DNA from: Psettodes erumei
Lineage: Eukaryota > Chordata > Actinopteri > Pleuronectiformes > Psettodidae
Length of the DNA stretch: 64,000 nt
Assembly: GCA_016785225.1 (NCBI GenBank)
Contig: JAFBJZ010000851.1
Location: forward strand, 62,001 to 126,000
Direction of reading: 5' to 3'
Numbering within the stretch: the stretch's first letter is position 1; every line of letters begins with the position of its first letter. Shown piece after piece: positions 49,601 through 62,622 of the stretch. The notes below the pieces were generated by a model. That model searched no databases. It was given only the letters and a program-made list of their open reading frames with translations, and had not been told where the DNA came from. The translations under genes and the position numbers were made by a program.

Positions 49601-52600
49601 AACTCTTTTAGTATAAATGTTCTTTTATTGTAGAGGGGCAGTGAGTAAGTGAAAGACAGATTTTTGGACACAGTCCATACCTCCAGCAATGGCCGTTCCC
49701 TCAAAAAATATAATCCATATCCAAACAGCTGCAGTCTGCTGTGCTCAGTATAAGATCTCTGTTCCCAGCTGACACCGGGCCATGAGAAATGCGTCTGCCT
49801 GGTCGGATGCAATGTATTTTTTAATGTAAAACACAACCATTACGGACAAAGAAAAGCTCAGTCAGTACACATGAAGCAAGAGTGACAAACTGCTCGCTGC
49901 CACATTAACAACCCTCAAGGAAAAATTCACAGGCACCGACACATAAATCAATAGCCATGATGGACCGATAGCTCACGGTATCTACAAGCTGCTGCACCAC
50001 ATCAGGGGACTATTTTCTCAATAACTGATAATGACTCTCATCTTCATGGTCTCCATTAACTTCATCATCACAATCCAGTAACCATTACAGTGATAACAAG
50101 GGGCACACCAGTGGCCTCATTTGTAAAATGATTTCTTGTTTGTTCACATGAATAATCATAGTGTATGTTACAGGAGTGTCATGTTTACAGGTCACACATT
50201 AAAATGTCAACTTTTCAGCATTATTCATGTAACTAAAGCTAATCTCCTTCCACTCTGACTGAATAAAATAATTACTGATCGCCGCTGCATACCCACTTCT
50301 ATTACAAGCCTGCCTGAGAGACTGAGCACACAGCAAATAACACTAGCTCCTGCACAGCTCACTCTGGGAATACCTCAGATTTATACTGATGACTGGATAG
50401 TAATTTGATTAAGTCTAGTGGTGGGAGCACAGCTGGTTTCAAAATCTCATTTTATGTGTCCATGTACACACTGCAGTTTGACTTCATGTCTGTACAGTTA
50501 TCAAGTTTGATGGCTGACGAATAAACGCAAACAGTCCGCAAATGAGGTGAGGTGAAGCTCCAGGTTAAGAGAGCTACAGAGCTCGTTTCATAAACACAGA
50601 TCTACTGCATGTATGCAACATTTAGAGACTGTTTACTGATGCAAAGAAAGGCAGCGCAGGCAGAAGCAATGACACAACCTAGTCTACACTTAACAGTTAA
50701 AGTGGCAATAAATACAATTCTACTGGCCCACAGCACAAAGTAACCATAATAGAATTTGAGGGTGTTGATCAACCCCAATGACTCAGCGGGAATCAGATTA
50801 TAAAGACCAAGGAGATGAGCTGATCATGCTGTGCCTGGCAGTAATATCTAGGACTGTGGCACTTGTCTGTACTTGCGTCACAGTTGATATGTCTGTTTAT
50901 GAGAGAGAAGAACAAACATGCGACTCAGTCATGCTTGCCCACGTTTCCCACATCTCCTCTGCTGTACGATATCCTCCTGGCTCCTTTTGGCAAGGTTCTG
51001 CACCTTGGAGAGCCAAATTGAGGAGGAGAGGAGAGACATCATCTGTCATCCCTGCCGACACCTCATTACGAAAATGGTGATTTCCGAGGCCACACCACAT
51101 GGCACGGCGGCACGGGGCAGCCTGCTGCTGGCTCAGTTCACTGACAGAGTCTGTCAGAGGATACAGCTTTGGCTCAGAGAGAAAATCTATATGTGACTGC
51201 AGGAGCAACGACAGAGAAGGGCAGGTAAGGGTGGACAAACTTTAGACTATCAATCAGACTGAAACAACCCAGGTTTTGGCTGTAACATGAGTACATACCG
51301 ACAGCACGTTGGCACAGAAAATAACTACACGTGTCTCGCAGCTTTGAAATGATTTCTCGGATCAAGGCTAATGCAGCCCCTCGGGTCCAGATTGCTTACT
51401 TTCTCACGGAGATGAATCTGCCCCTCGGTGTGACATCAAAGCAGGATTAGGTGTTGATTAAGTTCAACATAAACAGAGGAAGAAGCTCAACCCTGAGCAC
51501 TTCACGGTTCTCATATGCTACAGATAATGATAATTTCATGAAAACATGTTTTGCTTGTGCCCACATGCATTTTTGGAGAACGTGTGTTTTAAAAAAATGT
51601 GTATTTTGATTTTTCTTAAAAGCGAGACTGTGTCACATTGTGTTGTGTTAAATAAAAGAAGCTAAGCTTTCTGAAAATTTCAGGACCATCACTTCACAGG
51701 TCTGAGATGATACAGTGAAGTGAAGTAAAGGCAACTTACTACTGCGATGACCTGGATGAAGAAGGACCTGCACAGTATATTCTTAGTACCGCTAATGTTG
51801 TCAAGAGGGTGAAAAGAATAATTCACTTGCTTTTTTTAAAAAGACCTGCTGTCATCACGATCCTCTTTCTTGCATGGGAAAGTTGAGACAAAGCCTTTTT
51901 CAAGTCACCTGTTATTTTTAGCCCCCTTCATTTCTGCTTAGGTAAAATGTCACAAATACGGTACCATGTCTAACTGACTGACTAACAGATTTTGTTACTT
52001 TTCTTGGAGTGGCATATGAAACATGAAACATAATTTAACTCCTCTGGAGAGAACATTATTCTGCAACAAAGAGGTTTTGATGCTGTCAATCATCCTGACA
52101 GACACAGAACCCAAGGGACCGACAGTGACGAGGGGAAACACGAGCAGAATGTAGAGTGCTTGCTTACAGCACCTGGAAACATTTAAATAAAGAAGGGGTT
52201 GAAGGTAAAACCTTTCTGCTCCTCACTGATCACTTATTCATTTACATTTGATTCACCAAAATAAATCTGAATTTATTGACTGAGCCAGGCCATTTCCTCC
52301 TTTCTCTCTTCTTTATACTAAGCTAAGATAACTGACAGCTATCAGGTGTCACAGGTTTTTATCTCATCCAACCTGATACATATTTCTCAAGATGTCAAAC
52401 TATTCCTTTAAAGAGTCTCAATCGGCTGGTTTCGACTGTTATTCTATAGCAGTATTAGCATTTGACACCTGATGAGTCACTGTGCAAATGTTTCTGTCCC
52501 TTTTACCTCCAAGGAGTGTCGTGCTAAAGGTGAGGTATGAACCTACAAACATTTGACTTACTTTAAAATTCAACAAGCTATACAGTAAGCAAATGTCTTA

Positions 52601-53471
52601 AGTCAATATGCCTAGTTTGCTTAAAAGATTTGCTTTGCACGTTGCCTTTGAAAGACAATTCTTTACAGTTGGTATCATGTTAGTTTTTTGGGTTTGTTTT
52701 TTGTTTTTTTTTACAGACACTGCACGATACAAAGTGAAGTGCAGTCCATGCTTGACCACAATGGTTTTGCTTTTAATGATTGTTTGAATTGCCTGAATTT
52801 TGGAGTTGGAGTTACTACACACTTTCAATTCTTAACAATTTGAAGATGAAGAGAATAATAACTCTTTCATTTCTTGAAACTTTGAGTGTCCTTTGACTTG
52901 AAGGTCGGAGTTGAAATGAGCCCAGACTTGATAATTTGGTTTGTAGAAGATGTTGATGGGCTGTGGTCTGACAGCTTCACAGATGCAGGCTGTCCTCCAG
53001 GAAGTAACAAAGCATGATATGAGGGTCATGACAACTTTTCTGTGAAACTATCTTCACAACACAACATTACCATATTTACAAAAACTGTTAAGTTTATGGT
53101 GGAGAAAGCTATAAGAAAGTTCCATGTCATAAAAGTATGACAGAATAGCACAAATAAGAAAGGGAATATGATGAACAAAAGCGCAAATGGGGGTATTCAT
53201 TAAGACGGGGTGGGCTCACACCATCACACCATCCCAGGCACACACCTGTACTGTTTTGTGACTGTATCTTGCAGGGCTGTGACAGGCAGACACATAACAC
53301 CTGCCAAAACACACAAAACCGCCCCTGTGGAGGTTCCCGTTACAGTAAGTGTCTCCAGGACCACATTTTGCCTTAATGACACGCACAGACACGCTCTCAA
53401 AGTGAAAACAACACAAGCTGCGCTGTCACGGCTGGTAAACCCTGTATTACACTTAGTGTAATGCTGGACAA

Positions 53472-53496
53472 ATATATATATATATATATATATATA
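53472..53496. repeat. (AT)12 microsatellite
   Basis: Uninterrupted alternating A and T. Confidence 0.95.
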
Positions 53497-56400
53497 GTGT
53501 ACAACATTGAAAGAATAAATATTAACATACATGTACACGCTATATGTGCAGCACGAGCTGTGCAAGATCACAGCTCCAGATGGAAGCACCATATGTAGAC
53601 AAACTACTGTACATGTGATGCTTTTACAGTCAAACCCAGAACAAAAGAATCCAAAGAATTTTCAAAGAAGATTTGACTTTGTTTGCAATGTGTTCACAGT
53701 TTGCTTGGAAGAAGAGAGGACCCTCAGATGAACAAACTGTATGAGCCTGAGCCTTGTTCGCAGCCTATTAAATGAGCATCCACAAACAGTTAATGCTGTT
53801 GCATTAAGTAGTCTCAGTGGGACTTAAAGCCCCTGCATTCTGCTATGTTTGTTGTCTTTTTATTCTGCTGTGCAGTTCGTTTTGGTTGCATCTTTCATAA
53901 AATTAGATTATAATCATCCAGAGAACTGAAACGGAGCAGAAACCAGTCGAGTGAGAAGCTCAAGTCAATTGGTTACCAAGCACAGCTACACTGTCTGGAA
54001 GAAATCCCATTTTAAATAAAGGCCTTTTTTATCATTTCCTGTTTAACCTTTATGTTTTTTCTGATTATTTTTATCCCTTAGGAGAAATAGGCCAAAGAGC
54101 CAATATCATTTGTTGCTGGCTGCGTGACACTTATCTCTGCATTTTACCAATCTGACGTTCATCGGGCAAGCAAGCCTCACAATGCAAGGGATTCTGGGTA
54201 AAAGATAGCCAACACACCAATAAGCTCAATAATTCAAGTTATAGCCTATTTCATCAGTTACACATTCACAGCATAAAAAGAATGGCAACACCCCAGGCAA
54301 TTTAAATTCACACCCACTTCATAGCGAGACTGGCAATCGCATCTGTCTGCTCTCTATGACTGTGGCTGTGTGGAATAAACAATTGATTTCTGGCAAGGTC
54401 AACCAAACCAATTACTTTCTTGTAAAACCCGTGTCAGCGCTGAAGCTGTGCGTCTAACCTTCAGTACTTTCAGATGGTTCCAACTTCCAACATCTTCACT
54501 GCAGAATCAGCCCTGGGCCCGAATGTCTGGGATGAGACATGAGACAGTCAGGAAAATGTTAAATCTTCCTCATTTTGAGTGCAGGAACTCCTTCTGTCTG
54601 CATGAAGGAGTCTGACAGGAGAGAGTGAGCACTGGGATTTACATTCTGCTCAAATATTTCACATATCACTTTTACATGAGAAAAAAGGCTCTGAGGGGAA
54701 ACACCTGCTTCACTTCAGAAAAGAGTCTCTCTGAATCTCTCTTGAATCTTTTCAAAAAATAGTCTAAAATGTTTTATAGTTTGAAAAGGTCTTTTTCCAA
54801 AAATAGCTTTCTGAAAAGGGGAGTTTGTCTTGAGGGATTGTCTTCTATTGGAGCCAACACTGTAATATTCCTTAGATCATGACATCTCCTCCTTCCTGCC
54901 CTTGAGTTGATTTACCTCTCGCTCAGGTCTGTAAACGAGGCTCTGTGTGGTCATCTCGATGCCGACCTCTGACCCGGTACTGGTATTGTCAGCAGGAAGC
55001 TCATGGGTTTCCTGAACTGTCAATGCAGGCTGTGCTTTTGGAGTTTACGCAGGCTGTTGAGGCTACAGCACCAACCTCTAACAAAAATTCATTCCTTTCG
55101 GAGGGAGCTGGCTTTTTAAAGAGTGCCTTTCCCTAAATGTATTCACACTGCCGAGCTCCAAAGAATAGCCCATTTATGGAAATGAGGCAGAGCTTTTTTT
55201 TCCCTCCATCACTCCACCTAACCATGAAAGAGCACAGATGAATTATACTGCACTCAGAGAAAAGACTTTCAACTGAAAGTTTCTTAAGCCTTATGACTCA
55301 TTTTTTTCCTCTGTCTCCTCTGCTTGCTTGTTTAACTGTCTCTCAGCCAGGATGCTTACATGTCCTTAATTTCCTGGAAAGAGAGGAGTAACTTCCCATT
55401 ATGTTTTAACATACGAAGAATTTTGATGTTTCACTAACATAATTTGTCATGTGGTGTTCATTTAGCTCATGCAAGGAAACTAATTACAATTTCTTCATCC
55501 TTTAAACTGACTTTTTACACGTCTGTTAATCGGTTTTCATCACCTTTACCATCTCTGGTATTCTGTCTCCGAGACAGGGTTTTTGATTCAGTCGTTCACA
55601 GAGAACTTGAGAAAAACACCAGCTCCCAATGTGAATCTGTTGAGTGAGAATTTAATCTCATTCCTTTTGCTGTCTTTAGACACTGGTTTATTTATAAGAG
55701 CCTCTTTGGAAAGAATCGTACTTCAGATGACACTCAAGACTGCAGCTTTCTGAGCCTGCATGCCTGCAGCATCGCCGATGGCTTCCCACTGATCACTGTG
55801 CCAGAAATAATATTTTCTATGATAGATGTCAAATAAATCAATCTCAGTTAGGTATGTACTGAGGTGGTGTTTAACAAAATAATAAAATAAAATCACCTGC
55901 CTTTTCTTAGTCTCTTAAGCTGTGCTCTCACTACGGTTATGGCAAAACCACCTGCTAGGGGAACATCCCCAAAGAAGAGCTGTTGAGCCTGAGTGAGGAA
56001 ATCTGCCACTGTTACTTTCTACCTGAAATTCACTGGAATTTTTCTCCTGTCATAAATCTACAGCATCATCATCATCTCATTTACCTGTCAGCATGAGAGC
56101 ATATAAATATATATTTCCCCAAAATGACAAACCATTCCTTTAATGGTTTGTAATTAAAAGGAACTTCAAAAAGCTCATTATTAGCAGATTTCCTAGGGAA
56201 CCCTAAGTTAAACCCATATTACTTTAATGATGACAATAAAATACCCTTAATGTATTCTCAGTCATATTACTATTGTTAAAAGGAAACTATATGAGTCATT
56301 TGAAGGAGCTATGAAAAGCTGCAGTGATTATTTCGCAGCTGAAGACCAATCTTCTTCTTCTGCCTCAAGGCCAAAGAGCTTGTGACTGATTTGAAACTGT

Positions 56401-56667
56401 ATTAATTTTAGCACCGGAAGGAAGTTGAAATTATTTAGAGATTTATGGGTAATTTACCACCAGCAGTTGTCTGGAAAAGATGTGACATTGTCGAAGAGGC
56501 AGCAAAGAAATTAAGTACATGCACGTATGCTACCATATTTAAACTCACACAAGGCTGTGAATTCACGACACATACCTAACTCAGAAACAGAGAGGAGTTT
56601 TGTTATTACATCCAGTCCAGCCTCTCATCCCTCACAACCAACACTCACCTCAGCCCCTATAATCCAC

Positions 56668-56705
56668 GTGTGTGTGTGTGTGTGTGTGTGTGGGGGGGGG
56701 GGGGG
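56668..56705. repeat. (GT)12 joined to a 14-G run
   Basis: GT dinucleotides 56668-56691 run directly into 14 consecutive G at 56692-56705. The G run is prone to length error in assembly. Confidence 0.95.
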
Positions 56706-57328
56706 CTCTGAACTTGACCTCTGAATTTATTAGAGAAACAGATGACTTTAAACCAGGATACAGCAAACAAGTTCTGTGCAGGTGTCTCTGAATGTAGACA
56801 AACGGAGCGCATACATAGCGCAGTGCTGAAAACATGATATCAGACACACTACGTACACATGCCCACTTATTATACGGTGGGTCTTACAGGCCTCAATTTC
56901 AAATAATTTGCATGATACCAAATGCCCACAACGCCTCGTGTGTAACTGTGGGGCTTACAGCACAGCCAGCAATTCATTTCTCCACAGGTCTAACATAGAC
57001 AACAATACTTAGTAACAATACATATAACAATACTAAGTTATATTATTATTAAAAGTTTGGCATGGCAGTCCAATAACTGATTTTACACAGTGGCCTATCA
57101 ATGAAAAAAAGGTTGCTTACCTTATCTAGATGTGTGGTCACGCCTCACCACTGCCTTGTCTGATACTCCTCCTCCTCATCCTCCTCCGTGTTCCGGGGGC
57201 CCAACATGCATCAGAAAGAGCAAATATGATGTGGTTGATGTGTGATGACAGGCACAGATTAGAGTGCAAATCAGCGGGGATGCCACTGACAGCAAGTTCT
57301 CTGGGTTTTCTTATTCGCCTAAACCTAG

Positions 57329-57338
57329 TCTCGCGAGA
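57329..57338. promoter_or_regulatory. TCTCGCGAGA promoter element
   Basis: A perfect copy of the palindromic CGCG motif bound by BANP in vertebrates and found at TATA-less CpG promoters. Its neighbourhood (57310-57870) has clearly more CpG than the flanking 14 kb. No recognised gene starts here, so the element marks a candidate promoter of an unidentified transcript, direction uncertain because the motif is symmetric. Confidence 0.6.
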
Positions 57339-57510
57339 CTCGCTAAGGCCGAATGACTGCGCGTGACTTTACCGTTTCAAAGCGCTGACGTAGACGTTCA
57401 ACGTCTGTCTCTATGCACAACGCTTGTGCATCCTGGGGCGAGTAATGTGTGTAAAGCGCCTTCAACACGTCAATTAACTTATTATATGCAGTTTTTAAAT
57501 AAGGCAACTG

Positions 57511-57893
57511 TTACCCTTCGAATAATATACGGCCCTGAAAGTTCTTAGCCACATTTAAGGGGAAAAAAACACCTTTTTGTCGCTTGGTTTTCGTCCGTTC
57601 AGTGGGTCGCCCTTGACACAGTTCTCTCCGCTTCGACATGGCCTCGTCTGCACACAAAACAGCCATTCTTTTGTTAGTTTCATTCCGCTGACGTTTCTGG
57701 CCCCAAACCCCACAGCGCCTTACATGTTGTGCAGCTACATTATGATTTTTCCTCCTCTTGCTGTTGTATGAGGCTAGCTGCGGCTGCTTCGTCTTTGGTT
57801 GTTCCTGCTCGTTAGCATTAGCACCGCGGCTGCCGTCGTTTGTCGCCACCCCGGCTCGTTCAGAAGTATTATCAGGCGACTCTTCTTTTCTGT
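57511..57893 (-). other. Exon-like open stretch on the minus strand, unidentified
   Basis: Reading down from an acceptor-like tttccaacag at about 57894, one frame is open for about 125 codons (KEESPDNTSERAGVATNDG onward), rich in Lys, Arg, Asn and Gln. A donor-like CAACAT|GTAAGG lies at about 57725. There is no ATG start. I do not recognise any family. It could be a 5' exon, a 5' UTR or chance. Confidence 0.25.
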
Positions 57894-57894
57894 T

Positions 57895-60800
57895 GGAAAC
57901 AAATATAAAGAGTTCAATTGTCTTTTGACATTTTTTAGATGAACTTTATCCTCTCTTATTGTCTCTTGTATAGGTATTTCTGCCGATGGTATTCCAGCCT
58001 CTTTTTCTAAACGCTTCACTGCTTATTTACCCAGGGTGCTTTTCGCTAAGTGTACGCGCACTTTTTTGGGAATACGAAATAGGCCGAAACCTTTGAAAAT
58101 TAGTCTATTGTGTGCATACTTCTGTCTCCTGTGGTTTGCAATGTCCTCTTGTGATATTGGTCTATATAATTAAAACTTGATTCGACAAGGCAGTAATGCA
58201 TGTACAGTGTGTCAAGGCTGAGCTGACAATAGAGCAAAGCTCATTTTTGCCCTGCATCGCTGGGACACATTTGGCTGCTGCCAAATGTTTATTTGCCCCA
58301 AACAGCTTCTGACTGATCTCAGGATTCAGCACACATTCATCTTCTTTCAGCCATTCCCCTCTGGTCTCTCCCTTCTCTTCATCTGGTGCCTGTGCATTTA
58401 GGAAGTCGACTGACTTTGTGTGCAATTGTGCTGGCTCTAAATTTTGCTTCGAATTCTGTCTGAACAGCCTGCAGTTAATGATTACAGCTTGAAAACACTG
58501 TTAAAAATAATTCACATGTATATTGAAAACCTCTTGTTCATATTCTGGAGTGACAGCAGGGCTGATGCTCTTTCATTTAACACTAAGTGATTATATGAAT
58601 AAATTGCTGTGATAAGATTTTATTGATCCCCAAGGAGAAATTCACATGTTTTGTGTATGTCCTTAAATCAGAATAGTCCAAAGCTCTGAAGGATGTAGAA
58701 AGACAGTTCGCTCTAATGAAAGCTGTCAGGCTGTCAGAAAGGAGTTGGTGTATTATCCAAGGAGCTAGTTAGGCTGCCTACTATATGTTTTCCAGTAGAT
58801 ACAGTTAGTAATATGAGATCATCAACTTATAAAATAGCAGAACTGTGTTGCCAAACAATTAAACAAACAGTGCTGCTGACTAAATATGTTTGTTCAGGTA
58901 ACCTGTTAACACTGCATCCTGCTGGAGATGTAATTAAATGTCACTCTGCAAAACCATCACCAGATCAAATTAAGTACATGTTGCTGTTTCCTTCTGCCAG
59001 GTGATCTTGCTCCCTGTGACTGACCTTTATGATGCACTTCTTGATTGCCCTGGTTGTGATTATGTTGTTGCACTTAATGCTGTGATTCGCTTCCCTCAAG
59101 TGGCACTAAGACGATGGCAACATCAGCGTTAAAAATGACAAGGCTTAATTATATGTCCACAGCAGGTTTTTTCAGAGGACAGATTGGCATCCCGTGTTTA
59201 TATGAGCAACCACACATGTGTGGGCTGGTGTCCCTGGTTTTATTAGTGCATGCTGAAGAATGAGTGATCTGTTTTCTCCAAAGCAATCCAGGTTGACCTC
59301 AGAGACATTTTCAAAGGAGGAAAAAAAAGATGAAATTGATATTTAAAAAAGGAGGCAACACATGTACGAGGCACCTGGGGAAACTTTGCTGTGACATTCC
59401 AGTGCCATCAGTCACTTACATCACAGTGTTATAGGGCATGTGGTTATGAATGATTCATGTAGTGAGATGCCTTAAGAGAGAATACAGAGGCAAAGAGTGT
59501 AAACAGGCAAGAGGAGGAGAGCGATATCTGCTAAATGTTTGGTGCAGCCCGGAGCTTCTCACAAGCCATCTGGTGATTGTGACTTATTACAGATTTTCGG
59601 ACAGGGAAAATAAAAAGAGAGAGATGAGTATATGTCCTTCCTGCATTAATCACCTCCCATAGTGTCAGTTTATTGCACAGCACTTCAGATGGACCATTTT
59701 GCCTCTTGCAGCCTGTGCCAACAATCCAAAAGAGAATATTTTCTATCTTGCCAGATTCAATTAAAGTAATGTAGTGTCCATTTATCTAGAGAATGTCTTC
59801 GTCTTTAACTGCTGTGTAATGAAAAACCTCTCAGTGCAACATCTAGGCTGATACTCATTCCAAACAAACTGGAAATTAATCCCAGCCTTCATTTCTCATA
59901 ATTCCTGCTTTAAACCCTCGTCCTCGAGGGAAAAAAAGGGATTAACTTCATCAAAAGCAAACCTTCTCTTTTACCATCACGATACTCACTGTAGGTTGTC
60001 TCAAGACAGACTGACAACCATGGATGATCCACAACATAATTAGTTTGCCCTATTCTGTGTGTGGCATTAAAGAAAACATGCGACTAGAAAGCTGAACTAC
60101 CTGTGAACCAACGCTGAAAAGAAAAATCCCATCACCTTGGGCACATGGCTCGACAACATGACTTACACCTGCTGTAGGACTACTGATAACGTCACAACAA
60201 ACAGGAGCAGCAGTGGCCCCAAGGCTAAAGCCACACATGTACCTCATAGATATCAGCAGTGTGCCAACATGAGTGATCACTTTGTATTTATTTTTCTGGA
60301 GCAAATGGAATCCAAGAGAAATTAAAAATAGTACTATTTTAATATCAGTATTAACGTATTCAGTCAACTTATTTAAAATCACAGTTAGGTAATCAGTTGC
60401 TGATAGATTAATTTGGCCTGTAGTTACTTCTTTACGTCTTCCAAGAGGAAAACTAATTTTTCAAATGCAGCGGCACACATGAAGAAACTCATGTCATGGC
60501 GTTAAAATTTAATGTTGGAGTCTAGTTTTTCTAGCCTCGATCGAAAGTGGTTTCAGAGGCTCAGTGAGCTTGTTCGACAGAGTGCACAAGACCGATGGGA
60601 AGTGACATGTCTTGTCCAGAGGGCACAGTGTTAGACTGCCGAGTCACTGGACTGTTGTGTGTGTGTTAGTTTGTGTAGCACCTTGCCTCTGCACACCCCA
60701 CAGACAAAAAGAATCATGTAAACACATTACTCTCCTTCACTGTGGTGTCAACCTGCCTAACTCCTCAAAGTCTCATGTATAATAGTAACCTCTGTTGCTT

Positions 60801-62600
60801 TCCCTCAGGCAGCAGCAGCAAATGCACCCTGCCAGGAGATTTTTTTGTCACCCCTCCAACTTGCTGCTGCATCAAGGCCTTTGATTCAGGCGAGCCCAGG
60901 CGTCGGATGGGTGGTGTGCTGGGCACTGGTAGCCGAGGTGTCAAGACACTTGACTGTTTTCGGAGCAGGTTGGACGTCAATTTGTTCATAAAAAACAGAA
61001 AAAATCAGACAGGAGAAGAAAGTGGGCAGCAAGAGGACAAGATGTGGGAGGGATGCTGGCATCTCCGATTTAGAGCGTGTGACAGCAAGTACACAGACTG
61101 GGCTCTTTGGTGTTGTTCAGTGGTTAGCTGTTTGATTTAAACAAAAGCACTGGTGTACATGCGTAGGGTTAGGGAAAACATCAGAACCTTTCTAACCCTG
61201 TCAGAAATGTCAGGTCTGTAGGTATGTGGGTGAGAGAAGAGAAAAGGGAAAAATTGAGTGGGAGATATTTGTGTGCTCTGCTGTGGGAGAGAGCATAAAA
61301 TGGCAAAGACACAGTGAGAAAATTGCTGTCAAACAACTTCAACAGCCAGACCTGCCTCTTGAATCATTTGACTACTTGGAAAGTCAAAGCGCATTTATCT
61401 GTGATGAAGATGAACCAACTGGTTTTTGTGTCCACATTGTTCGTTCAATGTTCATTCTGATGTTATGTCATGGGTTGAGAATCAGGATATAATGGTGCTT
61501 ACAATAATTTTAGTGTGAATTTATTTGACAATATAATGTCTATGGAGTATTAGTTGTTATAGCAGATGCTGTATGTGATACACTTTTTGTCTTTTGTCAC
61601 ATATACTGTACATGTATAACATAATTGAACAGCATAATTATGACTGGTTGAATTAAAACAGGCATTTGGTTCTTACATGAAATAAACTGGATGTGTTGTC
61701 GGACCTGGAAATAAACTGCATTATTCTTTTGTCAACAAGGCCATCTAGTGACCAAATAGTGAAACTGCATTCCTAGAAAACAGCCACATCTTCACCACAG
61801 CATGACAAAGAGAAAAGTACTCAGAGGACTACATTCAGAAATATTCATTGGTCCATTTTTTACCAACAATTGGTTGTTGTTGTGAATCTTTAACTTACTT
61901 TTGAGCATGAGCATACAAAACAGACATCCATTACTGTTCTCCTGTGTGGTGGTATGATGTCATTATCTACGACAAGTGTGAAAGGAATAACCTCCTAAAA
62001 CTCAAAATCGCAAGGAGCTTGGTAGTAATTAAAACAATAGAAACAAACACCAAGTAGATTATCTGAGGGTCTTTTAGTAAGTTTTTTTTTAGTTTTTTTA
62101 ACTGCCCCCCAAAAAACATTAACTACCCCAAAAAGCTTCCAACCATGAGTCGGGCCTCTCAGGAGCTGAAAGGATGAACAACAACAGAGATAGCAGTTTG
62201 TTATTCATATTCATTACAAATGAACAGATTTATTTTAAAGCAGAGTAAATTCTGTACTTGGACTTGGTGTTGGACAGAGACATGTTGCTTTATATCTGCT
62301 ATTGTTACTATTGTGAGTCAGTTAAGTTCAGGTTGTTAACATGTTAGCTTGGTTATCTTACAAAAAATGAGAAATGCCTCCAAAGTTGCTGTAGTTATAC
62401 AGAATGTGTTTTGTGTAGCTTTCCTACTAATGCTACCCACCTGTACACCTGTATTCAGCAAAGCTGCTTTCGACCAGAGTGGGAGGGTGTACGCTGCAGC
62501 TTCACTGTGAGGACAGAACTTCTCTCAAAACTAAATTAGCTTAAAATTATTATTATCCACGTCAAAGACACTCAGTAAAAAAATACCAACACCAGTAATG
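57895..62600. other. Intergenic or intronic sequence without identified genes
   Basis: No recognised coding sequence. An exon-like block with an excellent plus-strand acceptor lies at 60810-60968 (see findings). A partial CTCF-like site on the minus strand is near 61740. Otherwise AT-rich and featureless. Confidence 0.45.
58618..58642 (+). mobile_element. Fish interspersed-repeat tail (TTTATTGATCCCC type)
   Basis: TTTATTGATCCCCAAGGAGA plus aattc is a near-consensus copy of a tail found at the 3' end of many teleost retroelements; related to the copy at 28240. Only the tail is clear. Confidence 0.45.
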
Positions 62601-62616
62601 TTTAACATAATTTATA

Positions 62617-62622
62617 TTTATT
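62617..62622 (-). terminator. Candidate poly(A) signal of a minus-strand gene beyond the right edge
   Basis: AATAAA on the minus strand in an AT-rich setting. It is the first minus-strand hexamer after 1.4 kb of sequence with UTR-like character. Confidence 0.35.

Larger units (their letters stand above)
43561..57100. other. Gene-poor intergenic region
   Basis: 13.5 kb AT-rich sequence. None of the open frames, all under about 140 codons, shows a domain, a good start context or splice-consistent continuation. It holds simple repeats at 43598, 46641, 53472 and 56668. No tRNA, rRNA or transposase was seen. Distal control elements cannot be excluded without comparison to other fish. Confidence 0.5.

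Noticed and set aside
60742..61140. 132-codon plus-strand frame as a complete gene
   Set aside because: Only the central block has exon character; the ends look random and it lacks any family match.
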